Assembly: GCF_021129305.1 (NCBI RefSeq)
Contig: NZ_JAJOMB010000013.1
Coordinates: 1 to 64,000, forward strand
Direction of reading: 5' to 3'
DNA length: 64,000 nucleotides
From: Kineosporia babensis
GTDB taxonomy: Bacteria; Actinomycetota; Actinomycetes; Actinomycetales; Kineosporiaceae
Shown: in pieces, positions 48,934 to 59,410 of the stretch
How positions within the stretch are numbered: the stretch's first letter is position 1
Layout: every line of letters begins with the position of its first letter
Translations under genes and position numbers: made by a program
Notes under the pieces: model-generated
What the model was told of the DNA's origin: nothing
Seen by the model: only the letters and a program-made list of their open reading frames with translations
The model's database searches: none

Positions 48934-51546
48934 TCAACGGGCCTCGGCCAGATGCCCTTCGCGGGCGGCCAGCCAGTCGATGAATCCGGCCAGCGGCATC
49001 GGCGGGGCCAGGTAGAAACCCTGCATGTTGGTGCAGCCCAGGCGTTCCAGCTCGGCCCAGGTGGCCGCGTCCTCCACGCCCTCGGCCACCACCGCGAGGT
49101 CGAGGTTGGTGCCCAGATCCACGATGGAGCGCACGATCGCGGCGTCACCCGGCTCGGTGAGCATGCTCATCACGAAGCTCTTGTCGATCTTGACCTCCTG
49201 CACCGGCAGCTGGCGCAGGTAGGACAGCGAGGAGTACCCGGTGCCGAAATCGTCGATGGACAGGCCCACTCCGAGGTCGTGCAGCCGGTCCAGCACCATC
49301 CGGGTGCGGCCCGGGTCGCGGATCACCGAGCTCTCGGTGATCTCCAGGGTGAGCGAGTCGGCCGGGACGGCGTGCCGGTTCAGCAGCCGCTGGACGCTGG
49401 CGATCAGGTTGTCGTTGAGATTGCTGCGGGCCGAGAGGTTCACGCTGACCGTCAGCCGGTGCCCGGCCCGCCGCCAGCGCCCGCAGGCCGCCACCGCCTG
49501 TTCCAGCACGGCGTCGGTGAGCTGCGGGATCAGGCCGTTGCGTTCGGCCAGCGGGATGAACGTGTCGGGGAAGAGCAGGCCGTGGCGGGGGTGGCGCCAG
49601 CGCACCAGCGCCTCCACCCCGAGCACCAGGCCGGTGCGCAGATCGGCCTGGGGCTGCACGTACACCTCGAGCTGACCGGCCGAGATGCCCTGGCGCAGCT
49701 CGGCGGTGAGGGCCAGCCGTTCCGGGGTCTCGTTGGCGTCCAGGCCCTTTTCGTACACGTGCAGGCCGGAGCCGGAGTTCTTGGCGTAGTACATCGCCGC
49801 GTCGGCCCGTTTCAGCAGGGTGTGCCCGTCCGAGCCGTGCAGCGGGGCCACGGCGATCCCGATCGCGGCCCCGACCTCCACGTCGACGCCCTGGATGCTG
49901 ACCGGTTTCTCCAGCCCGCAGCGCAGCCGGGTGGCCACGTCCAGAGCCTGGGTGATGGTGTCCAGACCGGGCAGCAGCACGGTGAACTCGTCGCCGCCGG
50001 TGCGGGCCAGGGTGCCGTGCCCGCCCAGCGACTTGTGCAGCCGCTGCCCGACCTCCTGCAGCAGCCGGTCGCCCAGCGGGAGCCCGAAGGTGTCGTTGAC
50101 CTGCTTGAAGTTGACCAGGTCGAGGTTCATCACGGTGAACCCGGGGGAGCGGTCGGCGCGCAGCTCGCTCAGCGCGCTGACCATCTCCTGCTGCAGCCGG
50201 TTGCGGTTGGGCAGGCCGGTGAGCTTGTCGTGCAGCGCGTCGTGCCGCAGCCGGTCCACCAGCCGGCCGTTCTGCAGGGCCATGCTGGCGTGGTTGGCCA
50301 CCGTCATCAGCAACTGCACGTCGTCGGAGTCGAACGAGCGCACGTCGCTGATCCGGTCGCCGACCAGGATGGTGCCGACGATGCCGGCCTCACCCTTGAG
50401 CGGCACCAGGATCGCGTCGCGCAGGCCGCGCTCGGCGAGCAGCGGGCGGTGGCCGCGATCGCCCCGGGGGATCAGCAGCGGGCCGCCGCTGGTGACCACC
50501 CCGGACCAGCTCGGGTCGCTGGCGGCCGGTTCGGTGAGCCGGGCCCGGCGCAGCTTGCTGCCCGAGCCCCGGCTGTCGATCCGCAGCGGCTGGTGGCCGG
50601 ACTCGGGGGAGACGAAGACGATCTCGGCGTAGTCGGCCCGCAGCACCTCGCGGGCGTGCTGCAGTACCCCGGTGAGGATCTCGTTGACCTCGGGCGTGCT
50701 GCTGACCGCGTGACTGAACCGGTAGAGCCGCTCCAGGCTGAGATGCCGCTCGAACAGGCTGGAGTAGCGCCGGTAGGCGGCCAGCAGCAGCACCATCGAG
50801 ATCAGCAGGGGGATCGCGGCCCGGCTGGTGGCGGCCAGGGCGTGCACCGCGACCAGGGCGATGCAGGTGACCCAGGCCGAGGTGGCGGCGCCCCGGCCGG
50901 CCTCGAGAAAGAAGTCCCGGCGCTTGGTCTCGCCGTCCACCACGGCCAGCACCACGGTGACCGCGACCGCCGAGAGCAGGCCGCCGCAGACGGTGGCGAC
51001 CAGGGCGGCGGCCCAGGCCTGCTGGTCGATCACCGCGCCCTCGCCCCGGATCAGGTTGAACAGCAGCAGGGCGAGCACCGACTCGGCGAACAGCATGGAG
51101 CCGTTGAAGAACACCTTGACCGGGCCCTGGCGGCGCCACAGCACCAGCGCGGCCAGCACCCCGATCAGCCGCCCGGCCACGAACGCACCGGGGGAGGCGA
51201 AGAACAGGCCGAGCACGGTGGCGATCTCGTTCATCGAGATGGCGCGGACCTGGCGGTGCCCGTTGACCTGCACCATCTGCACGACGATCTCGCAGGCGGC
51301 GGCCAGCGCGGCCACCGTGTACCAGTCCAGCTGCAGCAGCTCGCCGCGCCCGCCCAGCTCCTGGGTGAGCGGCAGGAACCACAACCCGGCGCCGAACGCG
51401 ACCAGCAGCAGGCTGACCCCGATGATCCGCAGCGAGGTGAGGTCCGGGCGCAGCGGGGTTGGTGTCCGGCGTGACACGGAGCGACCCGGTCGGGTCAGCA
51501 GGGCCAGCGGGGACAGTTCGGTGAGGCGGAAGCCCAGAACTGCCAT
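48934..51546 (-). CDS. membrane GAF-GGDEF-EAL protein 4
   Basis: 870 aa, ATG 51546 with an AGGGGGTG site. Membrane region about 40-260 (seven or eight helices, MASE-like). GAF domain about 275-430 (LERLYRFSHAVSSTPEVNEILTG to FDSDDVQLLMTVANHASMALQ). GGDEF at 517-521; the usual DLD metal motif reads NLDLVNFKQVND. EAL at 645-647 with SVNLSARS, EITESS, DDFGTGYSSLSYL, VKIDK and AEGVED, so phosphodiesterase residues are complete. It occupies the place where relatives often carry gltX between the FAH gene and the tRNAs. Confidence 0.9.
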   Translation of the reverse strand: MAVLGFRLTELSPLALLTRPGRSVSRRTPTPLRPDLTSLRIIGVSLLLVAFGAGLWFLPLTQELGGRGELLQLDWYTVAALAAACEIVVQMVQVNGHRQVRAISMNEIATVLGLFFASPGAFVAGRLIGVLAALVLWRRQGPVKVFFNGSMLFAESVLALLLFNLIRGEGAVIDQQAWAAALVATVCGGLLSAVAVTVVLAVVDGETKRRDFFLEAGRGAATSAWVTCIALVAVHALAATSRAAIPLLISMVLLLAAYRRYSSLFERHLSLERLYRFSHAVSSTPEVNEILTGVLQHAREVLRADYAEIVFVSPESGHQPLRIDSRGSGSKLRRARLTEPAASDPSWSGVVTSGGPLLIPRGDRGHRPLLAERGLRDAILVPLKGEAGIVGTILVGDRISDVRSFDSDDVQLLMTVANHASMALQNGRLVDRLRHDALHDKLTGLPNRNRLQQEMVSALSELRADRSPGFTVMNLDLVNFKQVNDTFGLPLGDRLLQEVGQRLHKSLGGHGTLARTGGDEFTVLLPGLDTITQALDVATRLRCGLEKPVSIQGVDVEVGAAIGIAVAPLHGSDGHTLLKRADAAMYYAKNSGSGLHVYEKGLDANETPERLALTAELRQGISAGQLEVYVQPQADLRTGLVLGVEALVRWRHPRHGLLFPDTFIPLAERNGLIPQLTDAVLEQAVAACGRWRRAGHRLTVSVNLSARSNLNDNLIASVQRLLNRHAVPADSLTLEITESSVIRDPGRTRMVLDRLHDLGVGLSIDDFGTGYSSLSYLRQLPVQEVKIDKSFVMSMLTEPGDAAIVRSIVDLGTNLDLAVVAEGVEDAATWAELERLGCTNMQGFYLAPPMPLAGFIDWLAAREGHLAEAR

Positions 51547-52339
51547 CCGTCACCCCCTGCGATCAGGGACGGGGACGCAGACCCGAGCGCGATTCGGCTC
51601 CAGGAGCGGGCCGGACCGGGCCGCGAGAGCGCGCCCCATCAGCCCGCCACCGGCATGCCGCCGGACCCGAAAAACAGTGCTTGAACTGTGAACATCCCCG
51701 TCCCCCGGTGGTCACGCCCCTGTGTGCTGGAGCGTAGCTGAACCGCCGATGCGCCAAGAGCGGAAGTCCGGACGATCTCGTGGTCGACACCTTACCCATA
51801 GTCATATTGACACCGACGGGTGTTGGACACGTTGCGTGGCGACAGCTCACGGTGCGAGCGGGCGGCGTGCGGGTGGAGGGGCGCATCCATCACGCAAAGT
51901 AGTGGAAAGTTCTGAGGCTGGGGGTGCCTACGTCTGCTTCGTGCACGGTTGGCCGTTGCGGCCGGCGGCGCTGCGGCGGGGCTGGTGGGGAGGGATTCGC
52001 CGGTGCTGGGGATGCGTGCGGATGGGTTGTAGGAGGAGGTGGCCTGTACCGCGCTGGATCGCAGGAAGGTGGGCCTGCATCCGAGTGGTCTGCACCGGGC
52101 GGTGGGCGGGTGTTCGTGGGGTGAAGGTGCTGTCGGGGCGGGCTGCTTCGGTGGGCCTGGCCGCGATCGGCCGGTGTATCCGCCGGTCCGGCGGCTCCGG
52201 CAGCTCGGGCGGGGTCCCGGCCGGACGGCAGGCCGATTTGGGTCCACGGTCGCGTACCGGTAATGTTCTCTTCAGGCAGCCGCCCAAGCGGAAAGATCGC
52301 CTCCTCGGAGATGATCTTACGGCGGGATGGTTACCTGAT
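51547..52339 (+). other. 793-bp non-coding stretch before the tRNA genes
   Basis: ORFs crossing this stretch have Trp/Gly/Arg- or Pro/Arg-rich content with no family character, and one runs into the tRNA; none is credible. A long-range complementarity (GGGACGGGGAC near 51565 and CATCCCCGTCCC near 51692) could fold the GGDEF-EAL 5' region. A promoter candidate for the tRNAs is at 52238-52266. A pseudogene is possible, but no gltX-like peptide was recognised in any frame. Confidence 0.6.
52238..52266 (+). promoter_or_regulatory. candidate sigma-70-type promoter for tRNA-Gln/tRNA-Glu
   Basis: TTGGGT (52238-52243), 17-bp spacer, TAATGT (52261-52266), about 70 bp before tRNA-Gln. Good spacing and position; no other gene would use it. 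Confidence 0.55.
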
Positions 52340-52411
52340 TGGGGTATGGTGTAATTGGCAACACGGCTGATTCTGGTTCAGTTGTTCTAGGTTCGAGTCC
52401 TGGTACCCCAG
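52340..52411 (+). tRNA. tRNA-Gln (anticodon CTG)
   Basis: 72 nt. Acceptor arms TGGGGTA/TACCCCA with discriminator G; D arm with AATTGG; anticodon stem GCTGA/TCAGT around loop TTCTGGT, anticodon CTG at 52373-52375; T arm with GGTTCGAGTCC. No CCA encoded. A substrate for GatCAB if glutamylated by a non-discriminating GluRS, as is usual in actinobacteria. Confidence 0.95.
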
Positions 52412-52553
52412 CTCGGTGAGATTGTTACAAGGCAGGCTCATGCCCGCCGGAACGACAATCAGGCCGATTCGGAAATAGCCGAGAGATCGGCTAGGATCGA
52501 ACAGCTGGCAAGGCCGAAAGGCGCAGGCCAGCAAGGCAAGACAGCAAGAATAT

Positions 52554-52626
52554 GGCCCCGTTGTGTAGTGGCCTAGCACGTCGCCCTCTCAAGGCGGTAG
52601 CGCGGGTTCGAATCCCGTCGGGGCTA
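52554..52626 (+). tRNA. tRNA-Glu (anticodon CTC)
   Basis: 73 nt. Acceptor GGCCCCG/CGGGGCT with a terminal G-T pair, discriminator A; anticodon loop CTCTCAA, anticodon CTC at 52588-52590; T arm GGGTTCGAATCCC. No CCA encoded. Closed by the terminator at 52636-52667. Confidence 0.95.
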
Positions 52627-52635
52627 CACCGAGAC

Positions 52636-52667
52636 ACGGCCCTCGACCTCTTCTGGTCGGGGGCCGT
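52636..52667 (+). terminator. terminator after tRNA-Glu
   Basis: ACGGCCCTCGACC / GGTCGGGGGCCGT, 13 bp with one G-T pair and a 6-nt loop, nine bases after the tRNA; GACAC/GTGTC extends the base. Confidence 0.85.
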
Positions 52668-52769
52668 CGTCGTGTCCGGTAATCTCTCGCCGACCTGCGA
52701 GAACATGTGGCTGCCCGGGGGTAGGGCGCCACCGCGGGGGCACCAGTGGAATCAATGGAGGGAAAGCTC

Positions 52770-53216
52770 ATGACGGCCCAGATCGGACAGATGGTCCGGG
52801 AGTTGCTCGCGGGCGACCTGAACGCGTATCCGGAGCGCACCAAGGCTCTGGACGAGCAGGGCTGGAACGCCTTCGGCGAGATCGTCGGTGCTGCTTTCTA
52901 CCGGGCCGTCGCCCAGATGCTCACCCCGCAGGCCGACGTGGCCGCCTTCGTGGCCGCTGCGGCCGCCCCGTACGCCCAGACCCCCGTGGCGATCGACCCG
53001 TCCGCGGCCGAGGCTCTGGTCCGCTCGGTGCTCGGTGACGACGCCACCGTGGGCCAGGTGCTCGAGCAGCTCGACGAGCCCGACCTGGCCCGGATCGAGC
53101 TGGTCCTGCTGCGCCGGCTGATCGAGGACGGCAACGGCGCGATCAAGGTGGACGCCCTGGTCGACTCCGCCCAGGACGAGGCCGCCGAGTTCAGCGGTGA
53201 GGCCGGCGTCTCCTGA
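52770..53216 (+). CDS. hypothetical protein, 148 aa
   Basis: Not recognised. ATG 52770 is selected because GGAGGG lies 7 nt upstream; ATG 52755 and GTG 52746 are weaker. All-alpha, acidic and Ala-rich: RELLAGDLNAYPERTKALDEQGW, then FVAAAAAPYAQTP, then VLEQLDEPDLARIELVLLRRLIED. No signal peptide, cysteine or known motif. It has its own terminator at 53234-53270. The good ribosome site, GC3 pattern and terminator support a real gene. Confidence 0.75.
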   Translation: MTAQIGQMVRELLAGDLNAYPERTKALDEQGWNAFGEIVGAAFYRAVAQMLTPQADVAAFVAAAAAPYAQTPVAIDPSAAEALVRSVLGDDATVGQVLEQLDEPDLARIELVLLRRLIEDGNGAIKVDALVDSAQDEAAEFSGEAGVS

Positions 53217-53233
53217 CGTCTTCTCGCCGCTGT

Positions 53234-53270
53234 CCGAGCCCGTTCGCCCCCGCCGGGGTGACGGGCTCGG
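53234..53270 (+). terminator. terminator after the 148-aa gene
   Basis: CCGAGCCCGT / ACGGGCTCGG stem around a C/G-rich loop, followed by TTCCGTTTT. Confidence 0.8.
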
Positions 53271-53279
53271 TTCCGTTTT

Positions 53280-53670
53280 GGGGCGTGCGCCTGGTGATGT
53301 TCGGCGGATCACCTGTGACCTGACCAACGCGCGCCGGGCGGGGTGAAGTTGTACTGGAGTACCGGGAACTGCGGAAAGCCGTGCGGGAGACGCGATCGGC
53401 ATCACAGTGCAATCGCACTGACTGGTGAGAGGTGGCTCTCACCGATGACGAGAACACCCGCTGGCTCTGGCCTCGTCGGCGTGAAATCTCCGCCGGCTCA
53501 GCCATCCCGGCCACTTCGTGGCCCGATCGGCTGGTGATCGGCCACCGGCGTCCGTGATCTGGCCGGCTTCTCAGGGCCGATCGGGAGGGGCACAGCCGGC
53601 CACTCTGGTGCGTGAGTTGGTTTGGTGACCACGAACGTTCGTTGGTGGGTCACCGCACCGGTCGCGTGAC
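53280..53670. other. 391-bp gene-free stretch rich in inverted repeats
   Basis: No credible ORF. Small palindromes: AGTGC/GCACT at 53406-53419, GGTGAGAG/CTCTCACC (perfect 8 bp, 53424-53443), GGTGACC/GGTCACC spanning about 53623-53654, and several CGGCCA/TGGCCG pairs between. Directly followed by the second hairpin element. It may be an accumulation of mobile hairpin remnants. Confidence 0.55.
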
Positions 53671-53837
53671 CTGGGGCCTGTCCTGCGGATCTTTGCCTAC
53701 TGCAGGGCACCCGGGACGCCGTCTGACCGCGTCCGGTGTGGCCCCACGCAAAACCATTGCGAGGGGCCCCACCGGCCACGTCAGCCGACGTCCGGGCACC
53801 TCCTCGCTACGGCCCTGATCCACAGGACAGGCCCCAG
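53671..53837 (-). repeat. 167-bp full-length hairpin element, copy 2
   Basis: Terminal arms 53671-53691 and 53817-53837 match at 20 of 21 positions (CTGGGGCCTGTCCTG... on both strands). Read on the minus strand, the inner blocks CCGTAGCGAGGAGGTGCCCG and CCGGGTGCCCTGCAGTAGGC are the same as in the element at 4578-4746, at the same distances from the ends. The arm sequences differ at many positions but keep pairing. No transposase, no clear target duplication. It lies downstream of the IclR regulator gene, where it could act as its 3' hairpin. Confidence 0.85.
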
Positions 53838-53918
53838 CCGTGCTGCGGGCTGATCCGACCGTCCGGCTCAATCCGCCGACCACCGGGCGCATCCCGGCGC
53901 CCCAGCGGTCAAAGTGGT

Positions 53919-54644
53919 TCAGCCCTGGGGCTGGCTGCGGCGCAGGACCTCGGTGAGCCGCCCGGCCGCAGCCACCACCGCAGCCGCGTGCTGGCGGCCC
54001 GGCTGACGGGTGAAACGCTCGACCGGGCCGGAGATCGAGACCGCCGCGACCACCCGGCCGGACGGTCCCCGCACCGGCGCGGACACCGAGGCGACCCCCG
54101 GCTCCCGCTCCGCGATGCTCTGCGCCCAGCCCCGGCGCCGCACCGCCGACAACGTGCTCGCGGTGAACTTGGCGCCGTTCAGCCCACGGTGCAGCCGATC
54201 CGGTTCTTCCCAGGCCAGCAGGGTCTGGGCGGCCGAACCGGCGTGCATCGACAGGGCCGAGCCGACCGGGATCGAATCCCGCAGCCCGACCGGCCTTTCC
54301 GCCGCGGCCACGCAGATCCGCTGATCACCCTGACGGCGGAACAGCTGGGCGCTCTCGCCGGTGTGGTCGCGCAGCGCCGCCAGAACCGGCCCGGCGGCGG
54401 CCAGCAACCGGTCCTCGCCGGCCGCGGCGGCCAGTTCGCCCAGTCGCGGCCCGAGCACGAAACGCCCCTGCAGGTCGCGGCTGACCAGCCGGTGGTGCTC
54501 CAGGGCGACCGCCAGCCGGTGCGCGGTGGGCCGGGCCAGCCCGGTCGCGGTGACCAGCTGGGCCAGGGTGGCGGGCCCCGCCTCCAGGGCGTCGAGCAGC
54601 ACGGCTGCCTTGTCCAGGACGCCGACTCCGCTACTCTTGTCCAT
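53919..54644 (-). CDS. ndgR: IclR-family regulator, NdgR-like
   Basis: 241 aa, ATG 54644. N-terminal winged helix ([43 protein letters not shown]), C-terminal IclR effector domain with the [17 protein letters not shown] and RGWAQS...[13 protein letters not shown] segments. Divergent from leuCD, the position of NdgR (AreB/LtbR) in Streptomyces and Corynebacterium. There it controls leucine synthesis and amino-acid-dependent growth, so the same role is inferred. Almost no ribosome site; the transcript may be nearly leaderless. An inverted repeat sits 14 bases upstream. Confidence 0.85.
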   Translation of the reverse strand: MDKSSGVGVLDKAAVLLDALEAGPATLAQLVTATGLARPTAHRLAVALEHHRLVSRDLQGRFVLGPRLGELAAAAGEDRLLAAAGPVLAALRDHTGESAQLFRRQGDQRICVAAAERPVGLRDSIPVGSALSMHAGSAAQTLLAWEEPDRLHRGLNGAKFTASTLSAVRRRGWAQSIAEREPGVASVSAPVRGPSGRVVAAVSISGPVERFTRQPGRQHAAAVVAAAGRLTEVLRRSQPQG

Positions 54645-54657
54645 GGAGCGATACTGT

Positions 54658-54676
54658 CGTCTCACGAAGCGAGACG
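54658..54676. promoter_or_regulatory. candidate NdgR operator between ndgR and leuC
   Basis: Perfect inverted repeat CGTCTC-N7-GAGACG in the 143-bp divergent region. IclR proteins bind such short dyads; placement fits autoregulation and leuCD control. No second copy was seen upstream of ilvB, leuB or cimA. Confidence 0.45.
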
Positions 54677-54787
54677 CAAGTCCGGCCAGCACCGGACTCC
54701 GGCACCACCGCCGATCGCGACCGGTTGGGCACCGCGAGGTGCCCGGTGAAACACGAACGGGCTGACCCCGGATGGAGGCTGATCAAC

Positions 54788-56239
<1,452 letters not shown>

Positions 56240-56295
56240 ACCTCGGCAGCCCTCGCCCGCCACTTCAGACCTCACAGCTAAGGAACAGCGAAATC

Positions 56296-56892
56296 ATGGA
56301 GAAGTTCAGTACCCACACCGGTATCGGGGTCCCGCTGCGCCGCTCGAACGTGGACACCGACCAGATCATCCCGGCGGTGTACCTCAAGCGGGTGACGCGC
56401 ACCGGGTTCGAGGACGGCCTGTTCTCCGCCTGGCGCCAGGACCCGGAGTTCGTCCTGAACCAGGAGGCCTACAAGGCCGGTTCGGTCCTGGTGGCCGGCC
56501 CCGACTTCGGCACCGGTTCCTCCCGCGAGCACGCCGTCTGGGCGCTCAACGACTACGGCTTCCGGGTCGTCCTGTCCTCCCGCTTCGCCGACATCTTCCG
56601 GGGGAACTCGGGAAAGGCGGGACTGCTCACCGGGATCGTCGAGCAGGCCGACGTGGAGAAGCTGTGGACCGCGCTGGAAAGCCGCCCGGGCACTGAGGTG
56701 ACGGTCGATCTGACCGCCCGGAGGGCCGTCTGCGGCGACCTGACGGTGCCGTTCGACGTCGACGACTACACCCGCTGGCGGCTTCTGGAGGGTCTGGACG
56801 ACATCGGCCTGACCCTCCGGCACGTCGAGGACGTGACTGCTTTCGAGTCGAATCGGCCACACTTTCTGCCGACCACTCTGCCGGCCCGCTGA
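56296..56892 (+). CDS. leuD: 3-isopropylmalate dehydratase small subunit
   Basis: 198 aa, ATG 56296. Swivelling domain of the LeuCD enzyme: [17 protein letters not shown] at the start, [17 protein letters not shown] substrate-recognition loop. Normal length. ATG follows a weak AGGAA site. Confidence 0.97.
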   Translation: MEKFSTHTGIGVPLRRSNVDTDQIIPAVYLKRVTRTGFEDGLFSAWRQDPEFVLNQEAYKAGSVLVAGPDFGTGSSREHAVWALNDYGFRVVLSSRFADIFRGNSGKAGLLTGIVEQADVEKLWTALESRPGTEVTVDLTARRAVCGDLTVPFDVDDYTRWRLLEGLDDIGLTLRHVEDVTAFESNRPHFLPTTLPAR

Positions 56893-57151
56893 GGACCCCC
56901 TCAGTCCCAACCGGAATCACCATTCATTCTCGGAATTAATTGAAAGAGAATGAGTTTCGCGAAACTCGGCGGTCCGCGCCGGCCCTCGGAAGGGGCCGTG
57001 CGAGGGCCGCCGAGGGCGGTTTGGGGGGCGGTTTTGCGTTGAGACACAACGACAAAACCTCACTCTGTATTGGATTTATAGGCCGGATTGCGTTTACCTT
57101 CATCTTCGACATCAGGCTTCGAGCCTGATCCCATGTACCGGAGGATGGAAA
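56893..57151 (+). promoter_or_regulatory. hupB upstream region with palindromes and A/T-rich patches
   Basis: Unusually A/T-rich for this genome around 56925-56955 and 57050-57080. Contains an imperfect palindrome GTTTT..GTTG..CAAC..AAAAC (57031-57058), a TATAGG near 57077 that may be a -10, and a hairpin ATCAGGCT-TCG-AGCCTGAT just before the ribosome site GGAGGATGGAAA. Likely promoter and 5' UTR control of the abundant HU protein; exact start not assigned. Confidence 0.5.
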
Positions 57152-57898
57152 GTGAACAAGGCAGATATCGTCGAACTTCTTCAGGAGCGACTGGGTGGCC
57201 GTCAGGCTGCGGCCGACGCCCTGGACGCCGTCATCGACACCATCACCCGCGCCGTGGTCCGCGGCGAGAAGGTGACCATCAGCGGTTTCGGTTCTTTCGA
57301 GAAGGCCGTCCGCAACGCCCGTACCGGCCGTAACCCGCGTACCGGCGAGAAGGTCCGCATCAAGAAGACGTCCGTCCCGCGTTTCCGGGCCGGCACGTCC
57401 TTCAAGGCGTACGTCGCCGAGCCGCGCACCCTGCCGAAGCCGGTTGCCGGTTCCAACCGCGCCGCCACCACCCGTGGTGTCGCCGCCGCCGCCAAGGCTG
57501 CTGCGCCGAGCCGGGCCACCAAGAGCGCCGCCACCAAGGCCACCGCCGCCAAGACCACGGCCGCGAAGAAGACCGCCACCAAGGCGACTCCGGCCAAGAC
57601 CACGGCCACCAAGACCACGGCGGCGAAGAAGACCACCGCCACCAAGGCTGCCCCGGCGAAGACCACCACGGCCGCGAAGAAGACCGCGACCAAGGCCCCC
57701 GCCGCGCGCAAGACCGCCACCAAGGCCGCTCCGGCCAAGGCCGCGGCCACCAAGACCACCGCGGCCAAGACCACGACCGCGCGCAAGACGGCCGCCAAGA
57801 AGACGGCGACCACCGCCAGCCGCACCGCCACCAAGGCCACCCCGGCCCCCACCGCCGCGAAGCGCACCACCACGCGTCGTCGCAGCACCACCGCCTGA
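57152..57898 (+). CDS. hupB: HU-family nucleoid protein with Lys/Ala/Thr-rich tail (HupB/HupS type)
   Basis: 248 aa, GTG 57152 with GGAGG 8 nt before it. Residues 1-95 are a complete HU fold (NKADIVELLQERLGGR, ISGFGSFEKA, RTGRNPRTGEKVRI). Residues about 110-248 are basic low-complexity repeats of KTTAAKKTATKA type, like mycobacterial HupB and Streptomyces HupS. The tail binds and compacts DNA and resembles eukaryotic histone H1 tails. The antisense strand of the tail gives long ORFs that are not real genes. Strong hairpin terminator follows. Confidence 0.95.
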   Translation: MNKADIVELLQERLGGRQAAADALDAVIDTITRAVVRGEKVTISGFGSFEKAVRNARTGRNPRTGEKVRIKKTSVPRFRAGTSFKAYVAEPRTLPKPVAGSNRAATTRGVAAAAKAAAPSRATKSAATKATAAKTTAAKKTATKATPAKTTATKTTAAKKTTATKAAPAKTTTAAKKTATKAPAARKTATKAAPAKAAATKTTAAKTTTARKTAAKKTATTASRTATKATPAPTAAKRTTTRRRSTTA

Positions 57899-57935
57899 TT
57901 CGTTCGCGGTACGCACCAAAAGCATCACCCCTCCA

Positions 57936-57984
57936 CACGTGGTGGGCGTCCCGGAACCGGGATGCCCACCACGTGGCTGTTTTG
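57936..57984 (+). terminator. hupB terminator
   Basis: 19-bp stem CACGTGGTGGGCGTCCCGG / CCGGGATGCCCACCACGTG (one G-T pair) with a 2-nt spacer at the loop, followed by GCTGTTTT. Confidence 0.9.
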
Positions 57985-58086
57985 GCCGCCCCTTCAGAAA
58001 CCGCCCACCTGGGCCGACAGCAGCTACATGAGCTTTTGAGCGGGCCGGAATTGGTACTTGGCCCGACGTGGGCCACGATGTGTTCC

Positions 58087-59403
58087 ATGAACGACGTACT
58101 CACCGTGCACGGCGGCACCCCGCTGGTCGGCAGCATCCAGGTGCGAGGTGCCAAGAACCTGGTCTCCAAGGCGATGGTGGCCGCGCTCCTCGGTGAGGAG
58201 CCGAGCGTGCTGCGTAACGTCCCGCAGATCCGCGACGTCGGTGTCGTGGGTGGTCTGCTCGAACTCCACGGCGTTCAGGTCGAGGAGGTTCCCGGCCCGG
58301 AGGGCGAACTCCGGCTGGACCCCAGCAATGTCATTCAGGCGCACGTCGCCGACATCGACGCGCATGCGGGTTCCAGCCGTATCCCCATTCTTTTCTGCGG
58401 CCCTCTGCTTCACCGGCTGGGTGAGGCATTCATTCCCGATCTCGGTGGGTGCCGGATCGGTGACCGTCCGATCAATTACCACCTCGACGTGCTGCGGCAA
58501 TTCGGCGCGGTGGTGGACAAGCAGCCGAACGGAATTGCCATCCGGGCCCCGCGCCGGCTGCAGGGCACCAAGGTCAAGCTGGAGTACCCGAGCGTCGGCG
58601 CCACCGAACAGGTGTTGCTGACCAGCGTTCTGGCCGAGGGCGTCACCGAGCTCACCAACGCGGCGATCGAGCCCGAGATCATGGACCTGATCGCGGTGCT
58701 GCAGAAGATGGGCGCGATCATCAGCGTCGACACCGACCGGGCGATCCGGATCGAAGGCGTCGACCGGCTCGGTGGTTTCACCCACCGCGCGATGCCGGAC
58801 CGGATGGAGGCGGCCAGCTGGGCCAGCGCCGCGCTGGCCACCAAGGGCGACATCACCGTGCTGGGCGCCCGCCAGCAGGAGATGATGACGTACCTGAACG
58901 TGTTCCGGAAGGTCGGGGGTGTCCTGGACATCGGCGACGACGGCATCCGGTTCAGCCACCCCGGCGGGGAACTGAACTCGCTGGTCCTGGAGACCGACGT
59001 GCACCCGGGTTTCGGCACCGACTGGCAGCAGCCCCTGGTGGTGGCCCTGACCCAGGCCAGCGGCCTGAGCATCGTGCACGAGACGGTCTACGAGAACCGG
59101 CTGGGCTTCACCCAGGCGCTGCGTGACATGGGCGCCCAGATCCAGCTGTACCGCGAGTGCCTGGGCGGCCGGCCGTGCCGGTTCGGCCAGCGCAACTTCC
59201 TGCACTCCGCGGTGATCTCGGGCCCGGCCAAGCTGCACGGCGCCGACATCACCGTGCCGGACCTGCGGGGCGGCTTCAGCCACCTGATCGCCGCGCTGGC
59301 CGCCGAGGGCACCTCCCGGGTGCGCGGGATCGGCCTGATCGACCGCGGTTACGAGCACTTCACCCAGAAGCTGCAGATGCTGGGCGCCAACTACGAGCGC
59401 TGA
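58087..59403 (+). CDS. murA: UDP-N-acetylglucosamine 1-carboxyvinyltransferase
   Basis: First committed step of peptidoglycan synthesis: enolpyruvyl transfer from PEP to UDP-GlcNAc. 438 aa, ATG 58087. RGAKNLVSKAM gives substrate-binding K23-N24. The active-site cysteine is C122 in LGGCRIGDRP, so fosfomycin sensitivity is expected (Asp at this site would give resistance). RFGQRNFLHSA and DLRGGFSHLIAALAAEG near the C-terminus are characteristic. Longer in-frame starts would overlap the hupB terminator. Confidence 0.95.
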   Translation: MNDVLTVHGGTPLVGSIQVRGAKNLVSKAMVAALLGEEPSVLRNVPQIRDVGVVGGLLELHGVQVEEVPGPEGELRLDPSNVIQAHVADIDAHAGSSRIPILFCGPLLHRLGEAFIPDLGGCRIGDRPINYHLDVLRQFGAVVDKQPNGIAIRAPRRLQGTKVKLEYPSVGATEQVLLTSVLAEGVTELTNAAIEPEIMDLIAVLQKMGAIISVDTDRAIRIEGVDRLGGFTHRAMPDRMEAASWASAALATKGDITVLGARQQEMMTYLNVFRKVGGVLDIGDDGIRFSHPGGELNSLVLETDVHPGFGTDWQQPLVVALTQASGLSIVHETVYENRLGFTQALRDMGAQIQLYRECLGGRPCRFGQRNFLHSAVISGPAKLHGADITVPDLRGGFSHLIAALAAEGTSRVRGIGLIDRGYEHFTQKLQMLGANYER

Positions 59404-59410
59404 GCCGAAG

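Noticed and set aside
51722-52354. 210-aa ORF before the tRNA genes
   Set aside because: Composition is Trp/Arg/Gly random, it runs into tRNA-Gln and has no ribosome site.
53280-53670. Possible CRISPR array or attachment site
   Set aside because: The palindromes differ from one another, have no regular spacing, and no integrase or cas gene is present.
57402-58169. Trp/Arg-rich minus-strand ORF over the hupB tail
   Set aside because: Antisense of Lys/Ala codons; no family character.
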